Numbered from the stretch's first letter, positions 11,104 through 22,202 are shown. The stretch: 64,000 nt of DNA from Deroplatys truncata (GCA_030765065.1 CM060979.1:15281001-15345000); one strand, 5' to 3'. The notes: generated from the sequence alone by a model not told the origin. Numbers and translations are program-made.

Positions 11104-11836
11104 AGAAGTGAGCCAAAAGACTCCGAACCGCCTGCACGGTGTTTTTCCTGTCCGCGTTCTCGGCGCTCGTTGCCGTCTGCCGCTATCACAGAAAGGCACG
11201 GATGAAACCATACAACATTTTTAAAACTATTTTTAAAGGCTTTACTTACCAACTTTATGAAAGGAGATGCTGAAACTGGCCACCGTCGTTGTCCATACGA
11301 GATATTTATTATTTTGTCCTGTACTTAGTCACAAAGTGTACTATGGCTCAGTATATGTTTTCTACTGCACCGCGTGTATTTATTTATGATTCGTATGTAT
11401 TAACTCGGTCAGCTCGCCAAGTGAAAGTACGATTTGTAGAAAGATCTCCAGGTGTAAAAGTTCCAGGCCGTTCAACATTCCATAAACTTTACAGTAAATT
11501 TCAGGCCACAGGAAGTGTTCAAGCTAAGAAATCTAAAAGACGGCGTTCGGTTCTTACTGAAGAAACATTAGACGACATCGGTCATCGTTTGGAAAATTCC
11601 ACCCCAAAAAATTCCATGATGGATGTTTCCTAAGGAGGTGAAAAAAATGTATAGACAACGATGGTGTCCAGTTTCAGCATTTCCTTTCATAAAGTTGGTA
11701 AGTAAAGCCTTTAAAAGTAGTTTTATAAATGTTGTATGGTTTCATCTGCACCTTTCTGTGATAGCGGCAGACGGCAACGAGCGCCGAGGACGTGGACAGG
11801 AAAAATACCGCGCAGTAGGTTCGGAGTCTTTTGGCT
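11104..11836. mobile_element. chimeric element E2, internally deleted
   Basis: Begins GTGAGCCAAAAGACTCCGAA. Most of the left inverted C-terminal block is gone: 'gttgtccatacgagatattta' joins the left end straight to the 5' leader of the N-terminal frame. The right end is as in E1 but ends 'cttttggct'. Confidence 0.75.
11343..11633 (+). pseudogene. DUF4817-type transposase N-terminus (E2)
   Basis: MAQYMFSTAPRVFIYDSYVL then TRSARQVKVRFVERSPGVKV and a basic KKSKRRRSVLTEETLDDIGHRLENS segment. It is open here (no stop at the position broken in E1) but runs into the deletion joint at about 11610. Only the DNA-binding domain is present. The family normally continues with a DDE catalytic domain, a related example of which survives at 35935-36474. 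Confidence 0.75.
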
Positions 11837-12123
11837 GTTTGTGAGTGAACCATTTCCGAGTTATTACTTGTTATTTGTTTCAATTTTCCAGTACTTATAC
11901 TTTTTCTCAAATGGGAATTGGTTATTCCCATGAATGGAAAACTCCACATAGCAACCAGCTTTTAAAACATTTGACTATCGCTCAAAGCCTTGCTCCTTCA
12001 AAAAAATTAGCAATAAGATTAACATCTCGATATCTTAATTAACCTGAAGTATATGGAGAATAAGCGTTTGTAAAAATAGTTTGTACAAGAGTAGAGAAAG
12101 TCATGTGAGTGTAACACATCAGA

Positions 12124-12478
12124 TTTTTCTCACATAACATATCCATAACATATACAGCGAAATAAAATTCCACACTCGCAGGCAACCAAGCTAACTTCTT
12201 TTCAAGTAATATAAAATATTGGTTCACGGATTTCTAATGTTAGCAATTTTCTCTCTTTATACAGTTATTTAGCCTATCGAGATAACGAACTTGATTATAA
12301 TATAAATACAAAGAGATTAAAGCAAAACCTTTCTACATGAGTGTTATATGAAGTTTTGGTCCAGAAACTTCAGTGTATACGTCTATAGGATTAGAATAAA
12401 GGTTATTCAGATGTTTTGACATTGTTTCATTACAAACACATCTGCGATATTTGATAAATGGCAGTTAAACAAACTGTC
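12124..12478. repeat. right half of a locus duplicated at 62620-63000
   Basis: 'aacatatacagcgaaataaaattc' through 'acacatctgcgatatttgataaatgg' aligns with 62626-62990. Together with 8447-8622 it is the host sequence split by the R/E insertions. The 62.4-63.0 kb copy is uninterrupted. Confidence 0.7.
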
Positions 12479-13227
12479 TCCGAGACAGCCGGCACAACAG
12501 AGCAGAGGCCAGAGTCTCTACCTTATCCCAGATTGTAACTCCCCGGATGGCAGCTGGTGCAAGCGGCTTCCCTCTCCCTGTGGGCTTGCACATCGCACTG
12601 GGGGGCCTGGGGACTCGGAGACCGCCCCCATTCCGGTACACGAAGGCTTAAAGAGAGCATGTCGTCCCCCGTGGTGTAGTGGTTACCATGCTAACCTCTA
12701 GTCCCCGAGGTGGCGGCTTCAAACCCAGCGGAGGGCGATGGATTTTTTCAGGTGTAAAAATGCTTAGCAACGCTTCCTTCGGAAGGGAAGTAAAGCCGGT
12801 GGTCGTAGATTTACGGCACATAAAAGAACCTCAAGCCTTATAGAGGCCTCTGAGCAAAATTACCGGTCTTTCACGCCCAATATACAATGGGATGCTAACG
12901 ACCAGTAGTTAAAGAGCGTCCATAAATAAAACTCAATTTAATTTTAATTTTTAGAAAGAGCATCCTCTTCCCCTACTATACAAACTCTCGCGTACACTTT
13001 CAACCCTGAAACAGACCAAGTAGATAAAAGGTGAAATGAAATGACAATGGATGTGAAAAGGAGAGACAGGAAATTCGGGCGATGTAATGATTCTTCCCAA
13101 TATTCGTTTAGAGACTCGGGGAAACTTCCGGAAAAAAGCATGGGTCACGAAGTACGACCGCGAGAATCGAACCCTCGACCTCCCGAATGCGGGCCACAGC
13201 GTTACCCCTGGACATGACACAGCATAG
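12479..13227 (-). mobile_element. tRNA-derived SINE (B type), split by another SINE
   Basis: On the minus strand the head near 13225-13160 has tRNA-like pol III boxes, with a good B box GGTTCGATTCTC. The body (13130-12955, then 12663-12480) matches the other B-type copy at 54258-54665: 'gagacaggaaattcgggcg', 'gaaacttccggaaaaaagc', 'aacagaccaag'. It is interrupted at 12664-12953 by a different SINE. Confidence 0.7.
12664..12953 (+). mobile_element. tRNA-derived SINE (A type), nested
   Basis: Head 'cccccgtggtgtagtggtta' is a near-consensus tRNA A box and 'ggcttcaaaccc' a B box with normal spacing. A ~200-bp tRNA-unrelated body ends in A/T-rich 'aataaaactcaatttaattt'. The flanks 'agagcat' on the left and right form an imperfect target-site duplication. 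It sits inside the B-type SINE. Confidence 0.75.
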
Positions 13228-13584
13228 CTCAGGTTACTAAAAAAACAAAGATGGCTGATAACGCATTTCAGGACGGTCAACCTTCTAACTTGAGTCAGCA
13301 GATATTTTAATCAGAAAAAACACCTTACATCCTATTATAATGCACTATTTCGGTTTTCTGCTAGTGTTATAAGTCATTGTCATGTCATAATTATACACTG
13401 ATCTGTAAAATTCTTTTCTTCGGTACAAACGTTTGGTCATCACCCTCTTCTCCATCATAATCGCTGATCACCTATAACCTGGATGCAGCTCAAGTGTTAA
13501 GTTAAGCACTCTATACAACGGGTGTATGTTTACAAATTACTGTACTGTAATAGTATGAAGAACAACTTATAGTTACGGTTTTTT
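13228..13584. other. unrecognised AT-rich sequence
   Basis: No repeat, tRNA-like box or coding similarity seen. Confidence 0.4.
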
Positions 13585-14330
13585 ACTTTCTCTACTACAT
13601 ATAGTAAGTAGGGGAAGTATTGTATTTCATGCAAAAATTCGATACCGAGATTTCATTGGAAATAAGTGTTTTGAGGACGCCTGAATCCAAAGAAAGCATT
13701 TTTAGAAAAAGGTCCGTGTGTGTGTCTGTGTCTGTGAACAGTATAACTTAAAAACGAAAAGTCGGATAAACACCAATAATGGCATTTATGTTCAGTATCT
13801 CTCAAAGATGCAGCACGAAGATATTCAAGAATTTTGATTTTAAAATATGGCTAACGATTTTTATTAAAGTACCATATATTTAAGATATTTTCATGACAAA
13901 TAAAATGTATATCTTGAATTTTTTGGGAATGTCTCCAAAAGTATTCTTCTTTCTGAATGGCTTTGCCGTAACTGCTAAACCGTAAGTGATAGACATTTTT
14001 CTACACAAAAAATGAAGATCCCGTTAAAACATACAATTTATGTCATTACGCTTTTTTTGGTGAGTGAGCCATTTCCGAGATATTCCTTGTTATTTGTTTG
14101 AATTTTCCAATTCTTATACTTTTTCTCAAATAGGAATTCGTTATTCGTTTTTTTATGTCCTGGACCAGCTATTTGACTATCGCTTAAATACTACCATATT
14201 CCCCTTGCATCTACAAGAAAATTAGCAATAAGATTAACATCTCGATTAACATGAAGCATATGGAGAATAAGCGTTTGTAAAAATAGTTTGTACAAGAGTA
14301 GAGAAAGTCATGTGAGAGTATCACATCTGA
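13585..14330 (-). mobile_element. R element, moderately diverged
   Basis: Starts ACTTTCTCTACTACATATAG and ends AGTAGAGAAAGTCATGTGAG ... CACATCTGA. Several internal deletions relative to 7592-8446. Flanked by T-runs. Confidence 0.8.
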
Positions 14331-14969
14331 TTTTTTAATCTTTTAGTGATTTGTGAAGGTAAATTAGAAGGTGTAAAAACTCCTGTGCTTCTGTGTTTAT
14401 AATATTTGTAAGTTATTCCAATTTTTGATTGCATGGTTTTTCTCGGCTTGTGTAACGATTTAATTACGTAAGATTTTCATAGCAACCCCAAGACCAGCCG
14501 TGGTGTTCCTTTGCCGTTGTACACTTTTTCATGTTTTGCCCTTTGGGAAGATCGGGACGTCACAATGCTGTCACTTTTAGTCTGGGCCACGCTGGCTGCT
14601 GGGGGTGAGTTATGATGAGTTATAACTCAGAGGATCGGCCGGCCTTGTGCAGGTTATTAAATCCTGGGCCCGGTCGGGACCTTCTCTTTCTATATCCCGA
14701 TCCATGGGGTTCAGAACCAGAGTGGCTCAACATCCCCTTGTCGTTTTGGGGAAGCAAGATTTTCACAAGGCACCTTACATGGTAATTAAATCTGTACACA
14801 GAAACTAAATACCCAGCATTTTCTGTTACACCATTCAAAATGTTGATTACTTGCATTCTCGCATTTATATTTGACAAGTTGAGTAACAATCACCCTAATG
14901 AAATACTGGAATGTTATTTCTAATGCACCTGTTATTCAACAACTTAGTCTGCAAAAGCGAAAGAAAACA
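14331..14969. other. unrecognised sequence
   Basis: Contains a slightly GC-richer patch at 14590-14720. The open frame at 14620-14889 (minus) has no recognisable domain. Confidence 0.4.
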
Positions 14970-15795
14970 ATCTGATGTGTTACACTCACATGACTTTCTC
15001 TACTCTTGTACAAACTATTTTTACAAACGTTTATTGTCCATATACTTCATGTTAATCGAGATATTAAACTTATTGCTAATTTTCTTGTAGGTGCAAGGGG
15101 AATTGGTAGGCTTTAAGCGATAGTCAAGTGTTTTAAGAGCTGGTTGCTATGTGGCGCATTCCATTCTCTTTGCATTACCAGGACATAAAAAAATGAATAA
15201 CGAATTCCCATTTAAAAAAATATTGGAAAATTTAAGGGAATAACAAGCAATATCTCGAACATGGTTCACTCAACAACAAAAATGTATGTGACATAAATTG
15301 TGTATTTTAACGCGATCTACATTTTTGTGTAGTAAAATTTTGTCTATCTCTTATGGTTTACCAGTTATGCAAAAGTCGTTTACAATGAAGAATACTTTTG
15401 GAGACATTCCCAGAAAATTCAAGATATACATTTTATTTGTCATGAACATATCTTAAACATATGATATTTTAATCAAAATCGTTTGAGCCAGTTTTTAGAA
15501 AATCAAAATTTTCGAAAAATGTTCCATGTAAAGAGTAGTCTGTGGTGGGGGGATCTTCTTGAAAATCTTTGTGTTGCATCCTTGGAAGATACTAAACATA
15601 AATACTAAGTTTGGTATTTGCCCGACTTTTCGTTTTTGAGTTAGTTCACAGACTGTCAGACGACACACACGGACATGTTTTCAAAATGTTTTATTTTGAT
15701 TCACAGTACTTCAAAACATGTATTTCCGATTAAATTTCGGTATCCAATTTTTGGGTGGATTACTTCCCCCACTTACTATAAGTAGTAGAGAAAGT
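14970..15795 (+). mobile_element. R element, near full length
   Basis: Starts TCTGATGTGTTACACTCAC and ends 'agtagtagagaaagt' before a run of A. The GT tract is almost absent ('cagacgacacacacggacat'). Preceded by A-rich 'gaaaacaa'. Confidence 0.85.
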
Positions 15796-15834
15796 AAAAA
15801 TAAAGAAAACCTGTTATATTTTTACTCGTGTATT

Positions 15835-15945
15835 TAAAATTAAAGGGGGAGAGTGGAGATTTGAACTTGCAATCTCAGGAACAGTCTACCACTGAGCAAT
15901 AATCCTACAGTAAGCGTGGCATTCTAACGAGGCTTAGTCGTGCTC
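15835..15945 (-). repeat. short tRNA-like SINE or tRNA pseudogene
   Basis: On the minus strand: 'attgctcagtggtagactgt' (A-box like), then 'caagttcaaatctccact' (B-box like). A T-rich tail follows. No full cloverleaf: acceptor pairing is not convincing. A similar head lies at 35758-35850, so this is a dispersed repeat and not a single-copy tRNA gene. Confidence 0.6.
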
Positions 15946-16205
15946 CACTTGAAAATCATAAATAATTAGAATTTGTTTTGGTTACAAATATTCAGTTTAG
16001 AAACGTGTGAAACATCTGTCTGTTTGAAATCTCGTATGGGAATTATTTTTTAGAAGACTTCTGTCAATATAGTTATGTTCCCCATCATAACTACTACAAG
16101 AATATACATAATCTTGTGAACAAAGCCTGGCTGTCTCCTGAAGTACCCGATTCGAGCTCTGTCCCTCAGACACCGCCCAGTTATAAATTGACAGTTTAAC
16201 GGGGT
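15946..16205. other. unrecognised sequence
   Basis: No recognised repeat or coding feature. Confidence 0.35.
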
Positions 16206-16828
16206 TTACAGTAGGCTTAAACGATAGCTATGTGATGGCTTTAACCTTAGATTTTGTTTGCATGACCACGACAAAAAACGAATAGTCACTTAGCGTTTTT
16301 ACAAAGTATAAGTATTTGACAACTCAAACCAATAATAAAGAATAACACAGAAATGGTTAATGCTTCAAAAAATGTATTTGATATAAATGGCGTGCTTTAA
16401 CGTTGTGTACATTATTTTGTGTAGTAAGATCTTGTCTACAAAAACCATTCAGAATGAAGACGCTATTCCCAGAAGATTCGGTATACATTTCATTTGTCAT
16501 GATAATATCTTAAACACATGAGAGTTTAATCAAAATGGTTGTAGCCATTTTTGAGAAAAAAAAGTGTTTCCATGTGAAGGGTAATTTGGGTGTAGATATT
16601 TTCTTGATATTCTTTGCGTCATATTTTTTTTAATTTACTGGATAATAACCAATTTTTTGTTCTCCTTCCCTGAGTTATACTGTTCAGACACACACACACA
16701 CACATTTCTCTAATTTTTTTAATTAGGGACTTCAAAACGTGTATATAGAGTGAAATCTTTAGATCGAATTTTTGGGTGGAATGCATTACTTTCTCTGCTC
16801 ACTTCTCTACTTGAGTAGTAGAGAAAAC
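16206..16828 (+). repeat. divergent R-family copy
   Basis: Weak block matches in R order ('gataaatggcgtgctttaac', 'aagatcttgtctac', 'atgaagacgctattcccaga', 'gtcatgataatatcttaaac', 'agacacacacac') ending 'gagtagtagagaaaaca'. The 5' end is not identifiable. Confidence 0.6.
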
Positions 16829-17110
16829 ATAAACGAATCACTGAAATATTCTAACAAATAACGAATACCTCTGACATATCTTATGCCAGCAAAAAGTGTT
16901 TGGAAATAATTTGTGTAAAAGGTGGCCCAGATGCGCCGTGTGGATATCTCATTGCGCGTTAAAAGAGTTTATAGAACTCAACGGGGCAATTTCAATTCTT
17001 CTTCTTTTTCTTTTAAATGTTAAGTTACATTTATACTCCACCTTTAACTACAATGGTCTTATCGGCGACCCTTCCTTTACAACATATTATTGCCTATAGT
17101 CAGTGGTGTT
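16829..17110. other. unrecognised sequence left of LINE copy 2
   Basis: Nothing recognised. The right edge is the left target-site duplication of the truncated LINE. Confidence 0.35.
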
Positions 17111-17120
17111 AACTCGTATT

Positions 17121-17991
17121 TCCACTCGTACAGGCGTACATGATCTGCTCCACTCGCTCGGTGCTTCTGGCATCAGCGTCTCCTTCGCGTGGATTCCAGG
17201 TCATGTGAGCATCTCAGGTAACGAGTCTGCCGACGCCGCTGCCAAATCGGCGCTTTATCACCCAGATTTTTACCTGTGTTGTTCCCTCCTCAGATTCTTA
17301 TGTTATTTTACGTCACCGCATCCTCTCGCGTTGGCGCGATGAGTGGACGGCCCTTAGGGGGAACAAGTTGCGGGAGGTTAAACCTCTCTTGTTAATCTGG
17401 AGTACCTCTTCTCGTTCTTGTCGGCGGGAAGAGGTAATTTTAGCTCGTTTACGGATCGGACATTGCCTTTTTAGTCATAGATACCTGCTCAGTGGTGACC
17501 GCGCACCACTCTGTGTGCAGTGTGATGCGCCCTTAACGGTTCGACACATCTTAGCAGAGTGTCAGGTTTTAGCTCCATTGCGGGGTTTTGGCAGACGACG
17601 CGCGTGCTGTAGAATGTCTTTTACGTTTTATAAGTGACAGCGGTTTTAGTAAGCACATTTGATGCGCTGAGCGTCTTTTAGTTTTGTGATTTTATATTGA
17701 CAGTTTTAATGGAGGGTTTTTCTCCCCTGGGGACTTATGTCGCTCTAGTCCCTTGACTTCTACAGTTCCTGACACGTAGTTTAGACTTTTATTGTTTTAT
17801 CTACATGATTTTAGTCTGCTGGTTTTTATACTCTGATATGTTGGATTTTATTTATTTTAGACTAAGCGGGTTTCTGTCCCGTGTTTTAGTTTTCGGATTT
17901 TATCTTCTTTTACGTTGTAAGAGCGCTGATGGCCTTAGCTGTTTAGCGCCCTTAACCCCAAATTCATCATCATCATCATCATCATCATCAC
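17121..17991 (+). mobile_element. 5'-truncated copy of the I-type LINE
   Basis: Colinear with the 3' end of the full-length LINE at 42566-48591: ribonuclease H tail, C-terminal zinc motif, 3' UTR and a (CAT/ATC)n tail at 17964-17990. It is flanked by a perfect 10-bp duplication, aactcgtatt, at 17111-17120 and 17992-18001, the signature of target-primed reverse transcription. About 870 bp, dead on arrival. Confidence 0.9.
17125..17637 (+). pseudogene. LINE ORF2 3' fragment (RNase H tail and zinc motif)
   Basis: Two blocks in different frames. The first, VHDLLHSLGASGISVSFAWI then PGHVSISGNESADAAAKSAL, is the RNase H C-terminal H...D region. The second, REEVILARLRIGHCLFSHRY then LLSGDRAPLCVQCDAPLTVR and HILAECQ, is the terminal zinc motif. 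Frameshifts near 17270 and a deletion near 17590 separate it from the intact copy. It supports a family with multiple genomic copies. Confidence 0.85.
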
Positions 17992-18001
17992 AACTCGTAT
18001 T

Positions 18002-18339
18002 CGCTTGTTTTTGGGTTTCTAGTAAACTTTGGGCTTTAATCATTAGATCACACGCACCTTCACTCTCTAATATGCTTCCAGAGTTGGGGAGAATAATCTT
18101 GGCTGGACAAAAATTCCCACCACCCTCTCAGTAGTGGTGCTAGGCGTAGTAGTTGTATGTTTAGGATGCGCCAGTTCCCCACTGGCCTGTGTTTACTTGA
18201 ATTGCCCCGTTGTTTTCTGCAACTTTTTTAAGGCACGAAGGGTAATCTGCACGTGTCAAATACGGCGCACTTGGGCCACCTGGTATTTTAAACAGCTCTA
18301 CATTGCTTCTGTAGCACGTTTTGTCTATCTGTTGTGATT
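18002..18339. other. unrecognised sequence
   Basis: Follows the right target-site duplication of the LINE. No recognised repeat. Confidence 0.35.
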
Positions 18340-18500
18340 TACTCGTTATACAAAATTATACATAACTGCTTTCGAATGAAGAGGACTTTACAGCATACGT
18401 CCAGAAAATTCAAGAAATAGTTTTATTTGTCATGTATGTCATTCTAATCAAAATCGTTAAAGCTGTTTTTAAGTAATCAAACATCGAAAATTTTTCCATA
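18340..18500 (+). repeat. divergent R fragment
   Basis: 'tcgttatacaaaattataca', 'cgaatgaagaggac', 'ttcaagaaatagttttatttgtcatg' and 'taatcaaaatcgtt' match the middle of R in plus orientation. Confidence 0.5.
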
Positions 18501-18506
18501 TTTTTT

Positions 18507-19404
18507 ACTTTCTCTACTACGTATAGTAAGTAGGGGAAGTATTGCATTCCACCCAAAAATTCGATACCGAGATTTCACCGGAAATACATGTTTTGAGAAT
18601 CACTGAATCCAAAAAAAGCATTTTTGGAAACATGTCCGTGTGTGTGTCTGTCTGTGTGTCTGTGTGTCTGTGTGTCTGTCTGTCTGTGTGTCTGTGTGTG
18701 TGTGTGTCTGTGAACAGCATAACTCAAAAACGAACAGTCGGATAAACACCAAACTTGGTATTTAGGTTCAGTATCTTCCAGAGATGCGACACGAAGGTTT
18801 TCAAGAAAATCCCCCCACCCCAGACTACCCTTTACATGGAACATTTTTCGAAAATTTTAATTTTCTCAAAAACGGCTCTAACGATTTTGATTAAAATATC
18901 ATATGTTTAAGATATTGTCATGACAAATAAAATGTATATCTCGAATTTTCTGGGAATGTCTCCAAAAATATTCTTCATTGTGAACGACTTTTGCATAACT
19001 GGTAAACCATAAGAGATAGACAAAATTTTACTACACAAAAAATGTAGATCGCGTTAAAATACACAACTTATGTCATATACGTTTCTTTTGTTGAGTGAAC
19101 CGTTTTCGAGATATTGCTTGTTATTTCCTTAAATTTTCCAATACTTATACTTTTTCTCAAATTCGTTATTCATTTTTTTTATGTCCTGAACATGCAAAGA
19201 GAATGGAATTCGCCACATAGCAACCAGCGTTAAAATATTTGACTATCGCTTAAAAGCTACCATATTCCCCTTGCATCCACAAGAAAATTACCAATAAGAT
19301 TGACATCTCGATATCTCGATTAACATGAAGCATATGGAGAATAGGCGTTTGTAAAATTAGATTGTACAAGAGTAGAGAAAGTCATGTGAGTGTAACACAT
19401 CAGA
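18507..19404 (-). mobile_element. R element, full length, first of a tandem cluster
   Basis: Best-preserved full copy: ACTTTCTCTACTACGTATAG at 18507, GT/CTGT microsatellite at 18637-18712, and the CATGTGAG ... CATCAGA end at 19404. The next copy begins six T later. Confidence 0.9.
18637..18712. repeat. (GTGT/CTGT)n microsatellite core of R
   Basis: Irregular GT repeat with CTGT interruptions. Its length varies between R copies (19538-19580, 20178-20240, 63676-63743), as for a microsatellite that moves with the element. Confidence 0.9.
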
Positions 19405-19410
19405 TTTTTT

Positions 19411-21167
19411 ACTTTCTCTACTACGTATAGTAAGTAAGGGAAGTATTGCATTCCACCCAAAAATTCGATACCGAGATTTCACGAAATACATGTTTTGAGA
19501 CCTCCTGAATCCAAAAAAAGCTTTTCTGGAAACATGTCCGTGTGTGTGTCTGTGTGTGTGTGTCTGTGTGTGTGTGTCTGTGAACAGCATAACTCAAAAA
19601 CGAACAGTCAGATAAACACCAAACTTGGTATTTAGGTCCAGTATCTTCCAGAGATGCGACACGAAGGTTTTCAAGAAAATCCCCCCACCCCAGACTACCC
19701 TTTACATGGAACATTTTTCGAACATTTTAATTTTCTCAAAAATGGCTCTAACGATTTTGATTAAAATAACATATGTTTAAGATAATGTCATGAGAAATGA
19801 AATGTATATCTCGAATTTTCTGGGAATGTCTCCAAAAGTATTCTTCGTTGTGAACGCCTTTTGCATAACTGGTAAACCATAAGAGATAGACAAAATTTTA
19901 CTACACAAAAAATGTAGATCGCGTTAAAATACACAACCTATGTCATATACATTTCTTTTGTTGAGTGAACGTTTTCGAGATATTGCTTGTTATTTCCTTA
20001 AATTTTCCAATACTAATACTTTTTCTCAAATTTGTTATTCATTTTTACTTTCTCTACTACGTATAGTAAGTAGGGGAAGTATTGCATTCCACCCAAAAAT
20101 TCGATACCGAGATATCACCGGAAATACACGTTTTGAGACCTCCTGAATCCAAAAAAAAGCATTTTTGGAAACATGTCCGTGTGTGTGTCTGTGTGTGTGT
20201 CTGTGTGTGTGTGTGTGTCTGTGTGTGTGTCTGTGTGTCTGTGAACATCATAACTCAAAAACGAACAATCGGATAAGCACCAAACTTGGTATTTAGGTTC
20301 AGTATCTTCCAGAGATGCGACACGAAGGTTTTCAAGAAAATCCCCCCACCCCAGACTACCCTTTACATGGAACATTTTTCGAAACTTTTAATTTTCTCAA
20401 AAATGGCTCTAACGAATTTGATGAAAATATCATATGTTTAGGGTAATGTCATGAGAAAGGAAATGTATATCTCGAATTTTCTGGGAATGTCTCCAAAAGT
20501 ATTCTTCATTGTGAACGACTTTTGCATAACTGGTAAACCATAAGAGATAGATAAAATTTTACTACACAAAAAATGTAGATCGCGTTAAAATACACAACTT
20601 ATGTCATATACATTTCTTTTGTTGAGTGAACCGTTTTCGAGATATTGCTTGTTATTTCCTTAAATTTTCCAATACTTATACTTTTTCTCAAATGCGTTAT
20701 TCATTTTTTTTTATGTCCTGGACATGGAAAGAGAATGGAATGCGTCACATAGCAACCAGCGTTAAAATATTTGACTATCGCTTAAAAGCTACCATATTTT
20801 CCTTGCATCTACAAGAAAATTACCAATAAGATTGACATCTCGATATCTCGATTAACATGAAGCATATGGAGAATAGGCGTTTGTAAAATTAGGTTGTACA
20901 AGAGTAGAGAAAGTTATGTGAGTGTAACACATCAGATTTTTTTATGTCCTGGACATGCAAAGAGAATGGAATGCGCCACATAGCAACCAGCGTTAAAATA
21001 TTTGACTATCGCTTAAAAGCTACCATATTCCCCTTGCATCTACAAGAAAATTACCAATAAGATTGACATCTCGATATCTCGATTAATATGAAGCATATGG
21101 AGAATAGGCGTTTGTAAAAATAGATTGTACAAGAGTAGAGAAAGTCATGTGAGTGTAACACATCAGA
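19411..21167 (-). mobile_element. R element split by a nested R element
   Basis: R sequence 19411-20046 stops in 'ttgttattcattttt' and resumes at 20937 with 'ttttttatgtcctggacatg', ending CATCAGA at 21167. The gap is exactly one complete R copy (20047-20936). The insertion target was the T-run inside the older R. Confidence 0.9.
20047..20936 (-). mobile_element. R element, full length, nested in another R
   Basis: Complete unit from ACTTTCTCTACTACGTATAG to CATCAGA, 890 bp, inserted head-to-tail in the T-run of the 19411-21167 copy. It defines the R boundaries clearly. Confidence 0.9.
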
Positions 21168-21566
21168 TTTTTTCTGAAAGTTATCGCATTTAATTACATG
21201 AACAATTTCATACAGAAGGTTTGGTTGCTATGGGAGCAAATCTTTCTACACTTGATTGCTTTTATGGAATTATTTTAAATGTAGTCTTTGTGACGACACC
21301 TGCTAATATGGAAGGGTTAAAAATCAGGATCAGAGATATACCATCAGCACTGATTGAAAATGTTCAACACGGTTCTTCGACTTAGCGACTGCCAGATTTT
21401 AAATGGGGTGTAATTTGAGCACCAGATTAAATAATTAGAATTTCATTTGTTACAGTAGTTTTGTGAATTTGGAAAGAAATTCTTAAACAAGCCAGCAATT
21501 AACCTGTACCCATAGCAACCAAATATTTTGTATGAAACATATGAAACCTTTAACAAGGAAAATGAA
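21168..21566. other. unrecognised sequence
   Basis: No repeat or gene recognised. Confidence 0.35.
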
Positions 21567-21860
21567 AAGTTCGATGTGTTACATTCACAAGACTTTCTTT
21601 GCCCTCTTTCGTTTATTAGTGACTATAAAAATTATTTTTACAAAAGTTTATTTTTCTATCTACTTCATTTCAATCGAGATAAACCTCTGTAGAAATAGTT
21701 ATGTTACACGCTTCATTATAGATACAAAGGGAATAGCGAAGTCAAATTAGAACTGGACGTTATACAGGTGGACCGTTTAGGTTAAGACTGTACAATATCT
21801 CCAAAGCGTTGTAGAAAGAAATGTCTGTAATAAAAGTTGCTTGATATTATGGGGGAAAGT
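21567..21860 (+). repeat. divergent R subfamily, 5' part
   Basis: 'cgatgtgttacattcacaag' then 'actttctttg', 'ttatttttctatctacttca' and 'cgcttcattatagatacaaag'. This belongs to a second R subfamily also seen at 24038, 31730, 34050 and 55681. Downstream to 22202 nothing is recognised. Confidence 0.65.
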
Positions 21861-22202
21861 AAATGCCATTAGTCGTGCTTTGTTTTGAGGACATTATGAT
21901 GGTCATTTTAGGATCAATTTAAGTTTTTTAAATGGGAACCTACATTTTGTGTTGTTTTATCATTAGAAAATGGTTTATAAAAAGCTGTTTATTTTGTGAT
22001 TAGGTATAATGAAACAAAACAAAAAAATTACTACACGTAAGTTGACCCTCAAATGACCGTCCATGGATGCTCCAACCTTCATTGCGCTCTTTGTACACAG
22101 CCATTCAGAATTTTCGTTGATATTTACGTTGGTGATAGAACAACCTCAAACTGCTTTATACAAATGTTGTTTATGGTAAGTAACAAAACAACATAAAAAA
22201 TC

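Larger units (their letters stand above)
10444..12123. repeat. tandem duplication, unit 2 (~1.68 kb)
   Basis: Same order as 8447-10443: 'agtactcaaactcctttctcag' segment, then R copy (10621-12123) interrupted by E2. It is shorter because E2 lacks ~310 bp corresponding to 9297-9604 of E1. Sequence identity between units is high, with scattered substitutions. Confidence 0.85.
10621..12123 (-). mobile_element. R element interrupted by E2
   Basis: R sequence 10621-11103 and 11837-12123, broken at the same base as in unit 1. The E insertion therefore predates the duplication. Confidence 0.8.

Noticed and set aside
12660..12740. True tRNA gene
   Set aside because: A and B boxes are present but the cloverleaf is degraded and the sequence continues into a SINE body with a flanking duplication.
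18517..18844. His/Thr-rich and Cys/Val-rich open frames across the GT tracts
   Set aside because: They are translations of the R microsatellite and recur at every R copy; not genes.
18507..21167. CRISPR-like or satellite array
   Set aside because: Units are ~900 bp and one is nested inside another; this is transposon nesting.
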